This document shows positions 49,601 through 59,799 of a stretch of 64,000 nucleotides of DNA, piece after piece (the stretch's first letter is position 1; each line of letters begins with the position of its first letter). The DNA comes from Orthonyx spaldingii (taxonomy: Eukaryota; Chordata; Aves; Passeriformes; Orthonychidae). The position numbers and the translations under genes are program-made. The stretch covers positions 940,000 through 1,003,999 of the forward strand of contig VZTJ01005904.1 in assembly GCA_013397795.1 (NCBI GenBank), written 5' to 3'. The notes beneath the pieces were generated by a model, which did not search any database, was not told the DNA's origin, and was given only the letters and a program-made list of their open reading frames with translations.

Positions 49601-51596
49601 AGACCTGAAAGTCCTTTACACAATACATTCACATTACTGCATAATCAAAGCTGATCTTTGCTTCTAGAATTAAGGAGTCCCTCAGATAACTGATATCACT
49701 GGAGCAAAAAAAATGTTGGTGCACCAAAGCCAGTTCCTGATATCTGGGAGTGTGAGATGGATGTTGTTGAGAAGCTTTGTCCCTCTAGATGTAAAATCTG
49801 AATCACAACAATGCAGCTTACTTGAGTCAGGTCTCTTGGGCCAGTTTGCTGGCACCATAATCAATACTACGTACAGTGACATTCACAAGGGTGGTTATGT
49901 CTCAACACTCTTGTCTGCCTCAATCTGACTTTGAGATACATGAAAATTCTTGAAGTAGCAGTTGCTATGTGTAAGGGTCACTTCGGTGAAAAATATTGAG
50001 GGAAAGCCAATTCAGAGTGAGGTTTTACTGTGAAACCAAGAGCTGAATCAGAGATCAGATCTAGTCTTGCAATTCAGCCACCAATTTTCAAGCCTTCCTG
50101 AAATGGAGAAGAAATATACTGCTGTCTCATCCTCTCCTATATGTCTTTTCCTTGAAGTTTAAGACCAGTAACTTCATTCTGATGGGATAAGAAACTCAGA
50201 CTAGTTACCCTAGACTGTCATCCTTGTGAACAAGTGCTTGAGACTGCTGGCCTTTTACTTGAACCTGGCAAAAGATGGATAGGTTTTATAACTGCACTTG
50301 AAATAATCAATCCATCAATACTGAATAGGAGAGCTCAGCTTCCTCATTGTAGGTCACCCTCAATGACAAGTGAGTAGTGACAAGTGAGTATGTTCTGTAG
50401 TGAAATAGACTAATAAGTAAATTTGTAGAAGATGCACAGAAGTGCTTGAAAGTGGTGCTGAGCCATTGGAGCTGAGTATGTATTACATGTGTTCAACAAG
50501 GCGCCTTCCATTACAGGTAGGAATGTTCTGACAGATACAGAGGCCGCAAGGCTTGCACAAACTGCCCTTGGGACGGTGGGGAACTTCTCTTCTAAAGGAA
50601 GAAGTCTGTCTTGATTGACCAAACTGGATGTAGTTTTTTTCAAACCAAACTGCCCTAGATATTCATATCCATAAGTGATGAACTTTCAGGTATCTAATTC
50701 TCTAGGATTTTTACCAGGACCCTGCATGGTGTTTTATGGGTTCAAATGCAGTCCCTTGTGATTTTCTTCTGAATTTCTGTCTCCTAATTCAATTTCAGCT
50801 CCTTTACTGTTAAAAGGATGGTTTTTCAGTTTATACGTGGAACAAAACTAAATATACAGTCGAGATGCTGTTGTCACATAGAACAGGCAAGCTCTGTCTC
50901 CTGTGTTTGAAAGCTCCCACCTGTGCAATGAGCAGAAGGGCCAGTTCCCCTGGCTGTGTGCAGTGCTGCCCATACAGGCCACAGGCACTGACCCCAGGCA
51001 GTCGCTGTCCGGGCAGTGCCCGAGCCTTGGGAAAGCCGTCACACCCCCTGCTGGAGCCAGGCCTCAGCTCTGCATGGACCAACTGGTGCTCAGTGACACT
51101 GATAGGTATGGGGATGAGTGGCCTGTACAAGGTCCTGTAGCAAAGGTGTCAAGACGTTTTAAAAAAAAAATCCACTTGCCTTTCTTAGCTCTAGATTTCC
51201 TAATGCTAGAATGAGCACTTCCTTGGGTAGTCCCATCAATTGCAGGTGACAGATGATGACGTAGCATGCTTCCGAGTGATCAGAGGTAGCTCAGGGTTCC
51301 CATGGACTTCATCTGGGGGAACGTGACAAATCTTGCTGCTAGACAGCATGCTAGTTGCCAACAGTGAAGTGGAAGTGGGATCTGTGCCCAAGTGCAGAAC
51401 AATAGGTTATTGGTACAAACCCTTGACCTGCACGATAGCTGCAAGTAGGCTCAATTGGTTCACACTAATGCTTGTTTTTTTCCTCTCCAGGGTTGCAGGC
51501 CACCCACTGGCACAGAACGAGCGTTGTCTTCACATGTTCTTACAAGATGAAGTAATAGATAAAAACTACACACCATCCAAAATAAGACATACTTGA
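34523..51596 (+). CDS. SNX3: SNX3, sorting nexin 3, complete
   Basis: Four coding exons (34523-34684, 47404-47499, 47866-47990, 51491-51596) join to 162 codons plus stop, the same length as human SNX3. The protein is almost entirely one PX domain (about residues 28-151). PI3P-binding residues are visible: R70 and Y71 in the RRRYSDF motif, K95 in PLPGK and R118 in EERKQ. Family knowledge: SNX3 binds PI3P on early endosomes and works with retromer to retrieve cargo such as Wntless and transferrin receptor. It has no BAR domain. All splice sites are GT-AG with matching phases; exon 3 ends in phase 2 and completes the Lys codon with the first base of exon 4. Divergent from AFG1L and convergent with NR2E1. 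Confidence 0.98.
38815..38951 (+). mobile_element. tRNA-Ile-derived SINE with CR1-type tail (TguSINE1-like)
   Basis: The head tagctcagctggttagagca then tggtactaataaca matches tRNA-Ile: A box at 38824-38835, anticodon AAT near 38851-38853, decayed B box ggttcattt at 38869-38877. The tail gagttggacttcatgatcct, tgtggatccct and atattcagtga matches a CR1 3' end. This head and tail combination is that of the songbird TguSINE1 family, mobilised by CR1. It is full length but diverged. Confidence 0.8.
44223..44242. repeat. Poly(T) tract
   Basis: A run of about 18-20 T in SNX3 intron 1. It may be a microsatellite or the reverse of an A-rich insertion tail. Confidence 0.85.
47404..47499 (+). CDS. SNX3: SNX3 exon 2, PI3P-binding RRRYSDF
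   Basis: 32 codons between TTTTCAG and AAG|GTGAGT, starting TNLPIFKLKESTVRRRYSDF. R70 and Y71 are key phosphoinositide contacts in PX domains. S72 is the position whose phosphorylation is known to block membrane binding. Confidence 0.98.
47500..47865 (+). other. SNX3: SNX3 intron 2
   Basis: A short 366-bp intron with standard GT-AG ends. No internal feature. The exon 2 frame runs open about 42 codons into it, which is chance. Confidence 0.9.
47866..47990 (+). CDS. SNX3: SNX3 exon 3, PX membrane loop
   Basis: 125 nt, VVVPPLPGKALLRQLPFRGD onward to EQFIN, ending AA|GTAAGTG. It holds the proline-rich membrane insertion loop with K95, and R118. Confidence 0.98.
47991..51490 (+). other. SNX3: SNX3 intron 3
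   Basis: 3.5 kb. Mostly AT-rich, with one isolated GC-rich block at about 50900-51110 that is open in several frames on both strands but matches no family I know. Confidence 0.85.
51491..51596 (+). CDS. SNX3: SNX3 exon 4 (coding part) and stop
   Basis: 106 nt from CTCTCCAG|G, reading VAGHPLAQNERCLHMFLQDE and then VIDKNYTPSKIRHT with stop TGA at 51594-51596. Confidence 0.98.
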
Positions 51597-52175
51597 ATTC
51601 TAAAAGCATCTTCTCAAATATTAATGGTTCTTATGCTTGGTTTTAAGAGGTTGTAGTTTGTCTTAGCATGCTGAGGATGAACAGGCACAAAGTCTCCACT
51701 AACACCAGTACACTGCTTGGTCTTTGCATATGCTTTATAGCATTTAAGAACTCACTTGTCTTCTAGCTAAATCCCTCTGAATCCTTGATTTAAGAGTATT
51801 ATACTATGAAACCATCCACCCCTTGCAATGTCTCACAAATCTTTTCACTATTATTTGCAATGACTTAACAATGTTTACTGACTTGGCCTTACTTGAACTT
51901 TCACAACTGTAGTGTCACGTGTTCACTTGTATTTGACTAAACTGCTATGCTGTTTCTGAGGTAGCCACCTGTCTGAACGTCTGTAGAAAGATTGCTTTAT
52001 TTCTGATATCCTGTATGAGAAACACTTATGCAATTGTCTTCAAGCTTGTAAAACACTTTATACTGAAGTAATGAGGGAATTATCTTTATATTCTGTAAGA
52101 GGAAAATATCGAATTTATATACTAAAGTAACTTGTCTAAAGTTTTGAAATAAAAGTGAAAATGCACTTCAAATGT
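51597..52175 (+). other. SNX3: SNX3 3' UTR
   Basis: Sequence between the stop codon and the expected cleavage site about 20 bp after the AATAAA at 52148. A TG- and T-rich stretch follows, as expected for a downstream element. Confidence 0.7.
52148..52153 (+). terminator. SNX3: SNX3 polyadenylation signal AATAAA
   Basis: Canonical AATAAA 552 bp after the stop codon, followed by aatgttttgtcactcttgac and tgagtgtgg, a plausible GU-rich downstream element. Confidence 0.75.
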
Positions 52176-55070
52176 TTTGTCACTCTTGACCTTGAGTGTG
52201 GAGTCTCATGCTTTCTGAGGAGGAGGGGCTTGACTGTACTAAGTGAACTGGTGTTACAGCCTTGCTGTGATGCTCTTCCACAATGTAGTTTTGTATTACT
52301 AACAGCCAGCACTAAGTACCCTTAGATGCTGGCACTCACTCTGCAAGTGTTAAAGAACGTATAAAGGTATTAAAGGCTGTTCCTGTGTTGTGGAACCAAA
52401 GTTGGAATACCTCTCATGGTAGACAGTCAACAGATGCGTGACTTTCATAACTTTGGGAAAAGAGTACCTTTCTACTTGGCATGAGAAGCATCATTCTAGC
52501 TTCAACTAGCTAGTGAAAACTAAGCCATCCTATAGAGAGGGGAATGTTTACATAATCTATCTTACAACACCATTCCTAGATTAAAGTAGCTCTGCTCTAC
52601 AGAGAGAATTGGGAACATGAAGTCATACGACTCATACAGGTAAGATGTGATCATAGACCATTTCCCTGAACACTAAAGGAGGGGTGAGCTGTAGCGTTGT
52701 GCTGGTTTGACCACTGGTGCCATGCAGGTGCTGGATGGCTGAACTGCAGTTCCCAAGCAGTGTTGCTGAAATTCTTTTATACGAGAAGGTAGTGAGCTAG
52801 AGGAGCTTCCTTAGTCTTCCAAATGTGACATGGAAGTTACCTATCCAGATGCTCTTGAAAGCAGGTTCCAGAACACTCTAGTAGCAATCTGCTGTAGTGT
52901 TTTGTGCTATTTGGTAGCTACATGTTGGCTTAGACTCAGCTCTGCTGCTTTTTTCCTTCTTATGACACACGGGAAAGAGCATCCTACAAACTTGCCGGCA
53001 AAATTAGTAGCTTCTTTTAACTAAGGCCATCAACCTCACTTATGGAAATCTGAATGTAAAAGACTGAACTGACAAGGCAGTAGTGGCTGGCTGGATTACA
53101 CATAGTACTAGTGATTAGCTACACTGAATAGATAGATGTTTGAGTAATTGCTCTTTCCACCTCATACTTAACTGAGACTGTGCTGATTCTCTCTAACCAT
53201 TCTGTTCACAAAACCAAGGACCAAAATCGATAGTCCATTTGCAGCCCAGGGCTGTTGCTTTTCAAGGTATTTTTGATAATGTAAATAATTTCCAAATTTC
53301 CCTGCCCTTGTTGAATCACCCCTAAAAGTTGAGCTATTCTTGAAAAGGGGGAAAGAAGCATTAAATGTATTTCAATTTCATTATGTAGGTTTAGATACAG
53401 AGTGAGTTATTTTTCTTTTCTTAAATGTTATTTTCTGAAAGAAGCTTCTTTCAGAAATCAAAGTGCCACATCTTACACCTGAAAGATGTTGACACAATCT
53501 CTATCATTTGCCTTGAAAAAAAAACCAAAATACTTAAGGTGAAGAGGGAAAAGCAGCATGCTTGATGTTAAAGTATTCCTATTTCCAAAGTGAGGACTTT
53601 GGAGCATTAGTCTCTTAGAATTACAGGGCATTTGCACACTGCTCTGGGATCTCACCTGGCCTTTAGTCCTTCAAGGCTAGCTAGAGACCTTAATTCTAGT
53701 GTAGTGTAACTGGTTCTGCTTCTGTGCTATCTGCAGCAGTGGGAGCAAGACATAGTCTGAGATTAGCTGTGCCTAAGGGGATCTGGGCATTGTTCCCAAC
53801 TTGGGAGTCTGCTCTGCAGGTGGGCCAGGGTGTGGTCCCATTGTGCTGCCTGCTTTGCCAGTGTCCTCTGTTTTGTCCTCTAGCCTGGGTGATGTAGGGA
53901 CTGGGACTACAGCAAACTGCAGGTGTGATTGCCTGGTTGCCCAGCAGGGTGGATGCAGTTCATGTTTATTGCTGCTCTGGGACAGCAGCATGAATCTTAC
54001 TGAAATGAATGTTCTGTGATGGGTTCTGTGCAGCACTAGGTTCAACTTCCTTAGCTCATAAACTGAATTGTCACAGAGTGGAGAACCACGATTGATTTTT
54101 CTGCCCTATTGGGTTCTTTTTAGTGTAGAGAGCAGAAAATGGTTGAAGATTATTACAGGTCGGGAAGAATGGATTATAAAGAGTTTCTTGGTTTCTTTCT
54201 AAGAATGTGCTGTGCCCTGTAATAAGTGCATTCTTACATGCTCTGAGCTAGTTTGTATAGAAGATGTTTTGAGGTCCCTGTGACTCATCTTGTATATTTA
54301 TGGTCTGGCTGTCTTGGAAAAGATAGACCATGAGACCCAGCAGGCTGCAAATTGAAGAGAGCCAGGGTTAAAACTCGGACCTCTGAAACGTGAGATTTTT
54401 GAGCTTGGAAGTCAGCAGAGCTAGGATTTCACTTGTGACCTGTGCTCCTTGACACTGCAAAGCAATGAGCCATCAATACACACAGTACATTTCCACCTGT
54501 CATTTTAGCATGCATGGTTCTTTGGTTACTCATTGCCATATGAGCAATACATTTCCCTCCTACTATTGCCAACTTGTTCTGTTGATTGAGAGTTGTTTTC
54601 CTCTGTCTTTGGTGTGATTATGCAGTTGGACACCTTAATAAAACCTCGGTGAAGTGAAGCAGTGTTTTTGTACTCATCACCTTTTGTGAGCTGCACTATT
54701 CACCAATATTAAAAATTGTAATAACATGCAAAAGAAGGCACATACTGGGGTACACTTCTGATGCACTTAGTGTTGTATCCTAGAAAAAGCTACATGTCAC
54801 CTTCTTGAGAAAGAAACCTTGCAGCTGGTATTTATTTGGATTACAGAAAGTAGTTCTATTTTAGCTAAATAGCAGGATCTCACAAGGCAGGATCACCTAA
54901 GCTACTCCTTTAATGTTTGTCTAACCTGTTTTTAAAAACCTTTGATGATGGAGTCTCCACAGGATCTAAGGCAATCCATTTTAGTAAAGAATATTTCTGT
55001 GCCCTGGTAAGTAAGGGACAGTGAAAGAAACTGATAAAGGACAATGGTTAAAAGAACAGCAGAAAGTAAT
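52176..55070. other. SNX3-NR2E1 tail-to-tail intergenic region
   Basis: About 2.9 kb between two converging genes. It holds an ancient CR1-type fragment at 54905-55018. A GC-richer block near 53790-53960 is open on both strands but unrecognised. No gene seen. Confidence 0.75.
54905..55018 (-). mobile_element. Ancient CR1/L3-like LINE 3' fragment
   Basis: Read in reverse this resembles the 3' part of old amniote CR1-type elements: plus-strand taatgtttgtctaacctgtt, tttaaaaacc, gatgatggagtctccaca and the ggcaatccattttagt block. Strongly diverged. Confidence 0.55.
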
Positions 55071-55086
55071 TTAAATTCAATATATT

Positions 55087-55092
55087 TTTATT
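55087..55092 (-). terminator. NR2E1: Candidate NR2E1 polyadenylation signal
   Basis: AATAAA on the minus strand (tttatt on plus), 1.27 kb after the stop codon. Chosen because it is the last canonical signal before the CR1-containing spacer. Confidence 0.4.
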
Positions 55093-55515
55093 CTTTGTAA
55101 ATACAATGAGTACAACTTTTTAACTTCACAAATCGGTTAATCCACTTTGTACAGGAAAAGTTTTACTCATTCTATGATAGTCCAAGTGCTGATCTTTCTC
55201 AGTGCTAGTTCCTAATAACAAATCAAATTTTGAAAAGTACAGCAGCTATCTTTAAAAGTTTTTTTTTTTCCTACATTTTTCATACATCAAATAAGCAGCT
55301 TATAACGTTTCTGTGTGTGAGAGGGTGTAGGTGAACAAGGCTTCAAAATTAGAACCTGGAGTTTTCTAAAAAGGCATTGGAGACTTTTGGAAATTGTTAG
55401 CATTGTATCAGTCAACAACCTTTATGTCTTTGAAATAAAATTCCTTCCATTGATTTTTTTATAGTCATTTCATTTCTCTGCACATCTCATCAACAAAGAG
55501 TTTGGCCACCGTTGC

Positions 55516-55522
55516 CTTTGGT
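55516..55522 (-). promoter_or_regulatory. NR2E1: miR-9 seed match in the NR2E1 3' UTR
   Basis: ACCAAAG in transcript sense pairs with positions 2-8 of miR-9 (a 7mer-m8 site; the next base is G, not A). miR-9 is a known repressor of TLX in neural stem cells. Functionality here is inferred. Confidence 0.4.
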
Positions 55523-55628
55523 TTCAGCACTGTGCCAACGGGACAGCCAGCAGGTCACTGAAGCGGTCATCTCCATTGTATTTGGTTTTGCTGTTTTAGT
55601 CTTCTTTTCTTGTGTTGTCTCTTTTCAG

Positions 55629-55677
55629 GTGTGTGTGTGTGTGTATGTGTGTGTGTGTGTGAATGTGTGTGTGTGTG
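55629..55677. repeat. (TG)n/(CA)n microsatellite
   Basis: About 24 dinucleotide units interrupted at two places (gtat and gaat), in the presumed NR2E1 3' UTR. Confidence 0.92.
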
Positions 55678-56366
55678 GAAGAAGAAGGAGGGAAGGTCAG
55701 GGAGGAAATGTGTAAAGCTCTTCTGTCTTTGAGATGTTAACCGAACAAATTGTGGTGACACCCGCGTCAAAGATCACCAGTTCATTTTGTAGGAAGAATG
55801 GAGCTGCCGTCATAAGCTACCTTTTAATAAGTTCTGAAGGCCACTTCATGATGTATTATAGCAGAAGCAATGTTTTGGTAACTTGGTCTCAAATGTTGCC
55901 TATTGTATTAAAAACATTTTCCCAACATAGGCTACTTTAAAAACAATTCTGAAGGCCACCACATCTTGTGTTACAACAGAAGCCAAGTTTGGTCACCCGG
56001 TTCCAAATACTGAACAAACTAAAGTACCTTCTTTCACATTTTGCCTCAGATCTGCCAGTTAAATGAGAGAATAGCAGAGTCTTTGTTAACTATGACTGGC
56101 ATCTGAATTGCCTCCATCCTGTAGTAACAGGAATAGCAGCCAAATTCCAACCACTTTCACTTTTTCTGTAGAACAAAGCATTCTCTTCATGATCTAAATC
56201 ACTCTGTTCAGAGCAGCAGAATCATATCTACTGGGGTATTTTTTGTCAATGAGTTTAAGGACTAAACATTCCCAGGCTTCCTGTAGATTTTGTTAGTTGA
56301 GGCTTATTCTCCATAGATAAAAGTTCTTCTCAAACTGTCCATCCTCATTGTTTATTTTAAGGTAAT

Positions 56367-56529
56367 TTATATGTCACTGGATTTGTACATATCTGAAAGC
56401 AGTCTTGTAATTGGTACATTCCCAATGGTCTTTTTGAAAAACACTTCTTCTATTGTAGATGGACTAATTGAACGTAAAGCTGGTAAAAGCAATAGAAGTT
56501 TTCCAAAACGACAGGGTTGTGTGGGATAC
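56367..56529 (-). CDS. NR2E1: NR2E1 terminal exon 9 (coding part)
   Basis: 163 nt from TTCTAG|G, encoding YPTQPCRFGKLLLLLPALRS, ISPSTIEEVFFKKTIGNVPI and TRLLSDMYKSSDI, stop at 56367-56369. It includes the nuclear-receptor helices H10-H12. Confidence 0.98.
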
Positions 56530-59500
56530 CTAGAAGAGAGAGAGAAAAAGAATTTTGTTGAAGTTTTAAAGTATTTTTTTTTCAAAGGAAGAACTTTCTT
56601 TTATAGAAAAAGACCAATATTTACTAAATTGCACAGGTGGTGCTACCTATGCCAAAACCCTGGGTTTTTTTACTCATGTGAGCAAGAAGGTTGACTCCCA
56701 GGAAGACTCTCCGTTGCAGTCAGCAGAATATAGGAGAAAGTTTCTGAGTTTTGTTTATTCCCCTAGAGCAGTAGCAATACAGAGACTGGACCTGTTCTGA
56801 TGTGCCCCTCACACAACAATGTTCTCAATGCAGTTCAGGGATGAGCTTGACTTGTGATAACTACCCTGTCATTTAAAGTACAGTTTAAACCTAGCTGGAT
56901 CGACATGGTAATCACTTTACCCCCCTTTTGGCTGGCAGATATATTGAATCCCAATTGACATTTGGAGGAAAGTTTTTGTTAAAGAAGCTGTGTTTATCCT
57001 CAGGTAATGTGTTTGTGTATAGGATATTTTCCATCTTTTCTCCCAGCTTTTGAAGCCAACACAGCATAGGATGTGCATTTCTAGCTGTGCTTATGCTGAC
57101 TTTACACCAGGAATTCTCAAACTTCTGCTTACAGTAGTCTACCTAAAGGAAAGTGTAGGTTGTTTGGAGAAACATGCTTGCATCCTGTTGAGAGCGACTC
57201 CACTGAGATCAAAGGGCTGATACTGCCGTGACACTGGCAGGAGGGTGAATTCAAGCCTGAGGATAAAACACACAGGCTGAAAGCCCTCTCACAACGGAGT
57301 CTGAGTGAGAGTCTGGTCAGTGGACTGCACTTTTCCCTTGTAAAAGGATATTGTTTACAACCTATACTGGGTAACACAGTATCTAAATACTTCCAGCAAC
57401 ACAGAAATGCTGTGGAAAAGTTGTCATGCCTGGAAGGGAAGCTGTGGCTATCTATTCCTCCCTGGCTTCTCTCTCCAACAGGCTCTGTCTCACTCAGGGT
57501 CTTCAGGGACCCGTCTTCATGGAAAAGGCCTTCCCTGAGAACAGGAAGAGGCTGCTATGCAGCAGTTACTCTTTTTGCTCTGAAGCAGTCATAACTGAAT
57601 GGAATTTGCATTTTTACTTCCATCCCCAGTGCAGGCCATTCCCTGTAGACTAATAGAAGTGCTTCAGACACTGTTACCATCTAATCTCAGATACTGATAG
57701 GACTTCTGCCTGAAAGAGCTACTATGACAGCAAATCAAAGTTTCAGAAGGAAAAAATGGTATAAAAGTTCCTCTTCCACTGCTCCATCTCCCACTGTTGT
57801 AGTCTCATGGACCTCCACTGCAACTAAAGAACTTTACTGGGGCACCACAATGAGATTCACAAGTTCTGAGGTTTTCATTTCAACCTGAACACAAACTCAG
57901 GGTAGCATCTTGGAAGAGCCACTTAAGTTCCTTGTGTCCTGATTTCTGTGTCTGCAAAATGGAGGAGATTATATGGGAACTGGAGATAGTGAGTGAAAAG
58001 CACTCATACTGGTCTGAGATGCAATGTTTTGAGCATCACTTTCAGTGGTATATTTGATGGAATAAAATGTAGAGGAAAATGTAACCCTCTGAACTCCAAA
58101 GTGTTGCACAGCCAGTATCATTTCCCAGAGGAAGAGCTCTCCTTTTAGCACTTTACTGTTTGTTTAAAAACACAAGATGCTGGAGCACACCCAAACAGGA
58201 GCAGCAAAGCTGTTTAAGGGTCTAGACCACAAGGCCTCTGAGCAACAGCTGAGGGAGTTGGGGTTGTTTAGTCTGAAGAAAAGGAGGCTCAAGGGAGACT
58301 TTAGCACTCTCTACCTGAAAGGCAATTGTAGTGAGGTGGGTTTCAGTCCCTTCTCCCAGTAACAAGTAATAGGACAAGAGGAAATGGCCTCAAGTTGCAC
58401 CAATGTAAGTTTAGTTTGGATAGGAAAAATTTCTTTCCCAAAAAGGTTGTCAAGCATTGGAACAGACTGCACAGGGAAGTGGTACAGTCATCATCCCTGA
58501 AGGTATTTGCACGATGTGTAGATGTGGCACTTGGGAACATGATTTAATTATGGACTTGCCAGTGTTAATGGTTGAACTGGATGATTTTAAGGGTCTTTTC
58601 CAACATCTTCTATGGTTCTATTTTGCCAGGGAATGCCAAATCCCAGCAGGCTGACAGCCACTGTATACTCTGTGTAACAGCCTGGTCCCCATTTCAGTCA
58701 GTGCAGATGGCACCTTCTGTGCAACGAGAGCAGGATTTTACCCCTGCACCTGCCAGAAGCATTGACAGAAGACACCACTGACCTGGTATGAATGTAGCTG
58801 TTCAGGGTGAGCTGGGCTTCGTCCTGAAGGGCTGCTATGGCGGCAGCATTTCGGAAACTCCTCAGTTCAGAACCACTGTGTGTGGGCACTGGAAAGCAGA
58901 TCAGTTACTAGTTCAGCTTGACTCTTGGCTGGGTCAAAACAGTTCAGCTAGTGCTATCAATGGAAATTAAATGTTCCCATTAGTTCCCCAGTGCTCCAGT
59001 GTCAGCCTTTCAAAATGCAGCAATGACTATTGGAATTCAATACTGGGAAACCTACTGGGTGATACAAAGCTATGCCTGGTTTAAAATCATTTAAAGCTTC
59101 ATTTTCACTTTAAAGCAGCAACCTCATAGTTATCAGAGCAGATGAGCAAGAGATCCTTTCTGCTTACCAGCTTTAAAAGTGACAATGCATTTGAGACAGG
59201 CAAATTCAGTAGCATCTAGCCGAAGTTGTCTAAATCTAGCCACAACCTCTTGTAAAGCCTGTATTTCTGAAATAATTTTATTCAGCTTCTGAGAATCTGT
59301 ATTGTCACCATTCATGCCTGAAACAGAAACAGATGAAATAAATAATATTAAAGGCATTTGCTTTATTTTATATTGATTTCTGACAAAATTCTCTCTATCA
59401 ATGTCCTCTCTATTGTCACACTTGTCTATCTAGTTCCATGTAAACTGACTATATTGTATGAAAGTTAATATAAAATCTTCTCTTGGATGATAACAAACAC

Positions 59501-59799
59501 AGTAATTTGCATTTAAATGACAATGCAAGCAGTCATGAATACAACAAAACAACATTATTTGCATTTAAATATAGATTTATAAATGACAGGTATGCTCTAT
59601 TGTTCAGTAGGAATTTGTTATTCTTTACATGTTGTTCTTTTTTCAGTAATGTATTTTTATGGTAATTTTTGTAACAAAGTCATTAAATTGTGCAATTCTT
59701 ACCAGATACAGCCAGTAGAGTGTTAGCATCAACTGGAATGGCCCATTGTGCTATTCCTAGAACAAACAGTTCTCTCCAAGCATCTTCCAAAAGCATCAG
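56367..59799 (-). CDS. NR2E1: NR2E1 (TLX) orphan nuclear receptor, 3' part (last four coding exons)
   Basis: Four exons on the minus strand (59703-59799, 59168-59317, 58783-58888, 56367-56529) join in frame to 171 codons plus stop, matching the last 171 residues of human NR2E1 (385 aa) essentially without change as far as I can recall. They form the second half of the ligand-binding domain: LMLLEDAWRELFVLGIAQW (helices around H5), a central helix region with EVVARFRQLRLDATEFACLK, ALQDEAQLTLNSYIHTRYPT, then FGKLLLLLPALRSIS and the C-terminal helix ITRLLSDMYKSSDI. Family knowledge: TLX is a transcriptional repressor recruiting atrophin, LSD1 and HDACs, needed for neural stem-cell maintenance and retinal development. 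The zinc-finger DNA-binding domain and hinge are encoded right of 64000. It converges with SNX3, as in human. Confidence 0.98.
57880..57985 (+). repeat. MIR-like SINE fragment
   Basis: agagccacttaagttccttg, then ttctgtgtctgcaaaatgga and ggagattat follow the conserved MIR 3' core (cacttaa ... tctgtaaaatgg). Diverged and short. Confidence 0.45.
58175..58622 (+). mobile_element. CR1 LINE 3' fragment
   Basis: Encodes a decayed ORF2 end: KLFKGLDHKASEQQLRELGL, FSLKKRRLKGDF, then through frameshifts the WN-x-L region, followed by the 3' UTR (ttgaactggatgattttaag ... tctatggttctat). Inserted in NR2E1 intron 8, antisense to the gene. Confidence 0.9.
58783..58888 (-). CDS. NR2E1: NR2E1 LBD exon 8
   Basis: 106 nt between TTCCAG and ACCAG|GTCAGT. 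After a split Val codon it reads PTHSGSELRSFRNAAAIAAL and QDEAQLTLNSYIHT, then a split Arg. Confidence 0.98.
58889..59167 (-). other. NR2E1: NR2E1 intron 7
   Basis: A short 279-bp intron with GT-AG borders. No internal feature seen. Confidence 0.9.
59168..59317 (-). CDS. NR2E1: NR2E1 LBD exon 7
   Basis: 150 nt between TTTCAG and GCTG|GTAAGC. It reads MNGDNTDSQKLNKIISEIQA, then EVVARFRQLRLDATEFACLK and CIVTFKA. Confidence 0.98.
59318..59702 (-). other. NR2E1: NR2E1 intron 6, AT-rich with paired octamer motifs
   Basis: 385-bp intron, very AT-rich. It holds two copies of ATTTGCATTTAAAT (59505-59518, 59557-59570) described separately. Confidence 0.85.
59505..59570. promoter_or_regulatory. NR2E1: Paired octamer (POU) direct repeat, possible enhancer
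   Basis: The 14-mer ATTTGCATTTAAAT occurs twice, start to start 52 bp apart (about five helical turns). Each begins with the octamer ATTTGCAT. A SOX-type ACAATG lies next to the first copy (59519-59525) and AACAAAAC before the second. POU/SOX pairing is typical of neural progenitor enhancers; function here is inferred. Confidence 0.4.
59703..59799 (-). CDS. NR2E1: NR2E1 LBD exon (numbered 6 as in human)
   Basis: 97 nt between TGACAG and TCTG|GTAAGA, encoding LMLLEDAWRELFVLGIAQW and AIPVDANTLLAVS plus one base. An in-frame stop lies just upstream of the acceptor, which fixes the border. Confidence 0.97.

Larger units (their letters stand above)
55071..56366 (-). other. NR2E1: NR2E1 3' UTR (presumed)
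   Basis: Sequence after the NR2E1 stop on the minus strand down to a candidate AATAAA at 55087-55092. It contains a miR-9 seed match (55516-55522) and a (CA)n tract in the transcript sense (55629-55677). The end of the transcript is inferred, not shown. Another AATAAA lies only about 12 bp after the stop (56350-56355) and seems too close to be the main site. Confidence 0.5.
56530..58782 (-). other. NR2E1: NR2E1 intron 8
   Basis: 2.25 kb. It contains a MIR-like fragment (about 57880-57985) and a CR1 3' copy (58175-58622). The rest is unrecognised. Confidence 0.85.

Noticed and set aside
57599..57612. Another ATTTGCAT octamer in NR2E1 intron 8
   Set aside because: A single octamer without the 14-bp extension or partner motif is expected by chance in AT-rich DNA.
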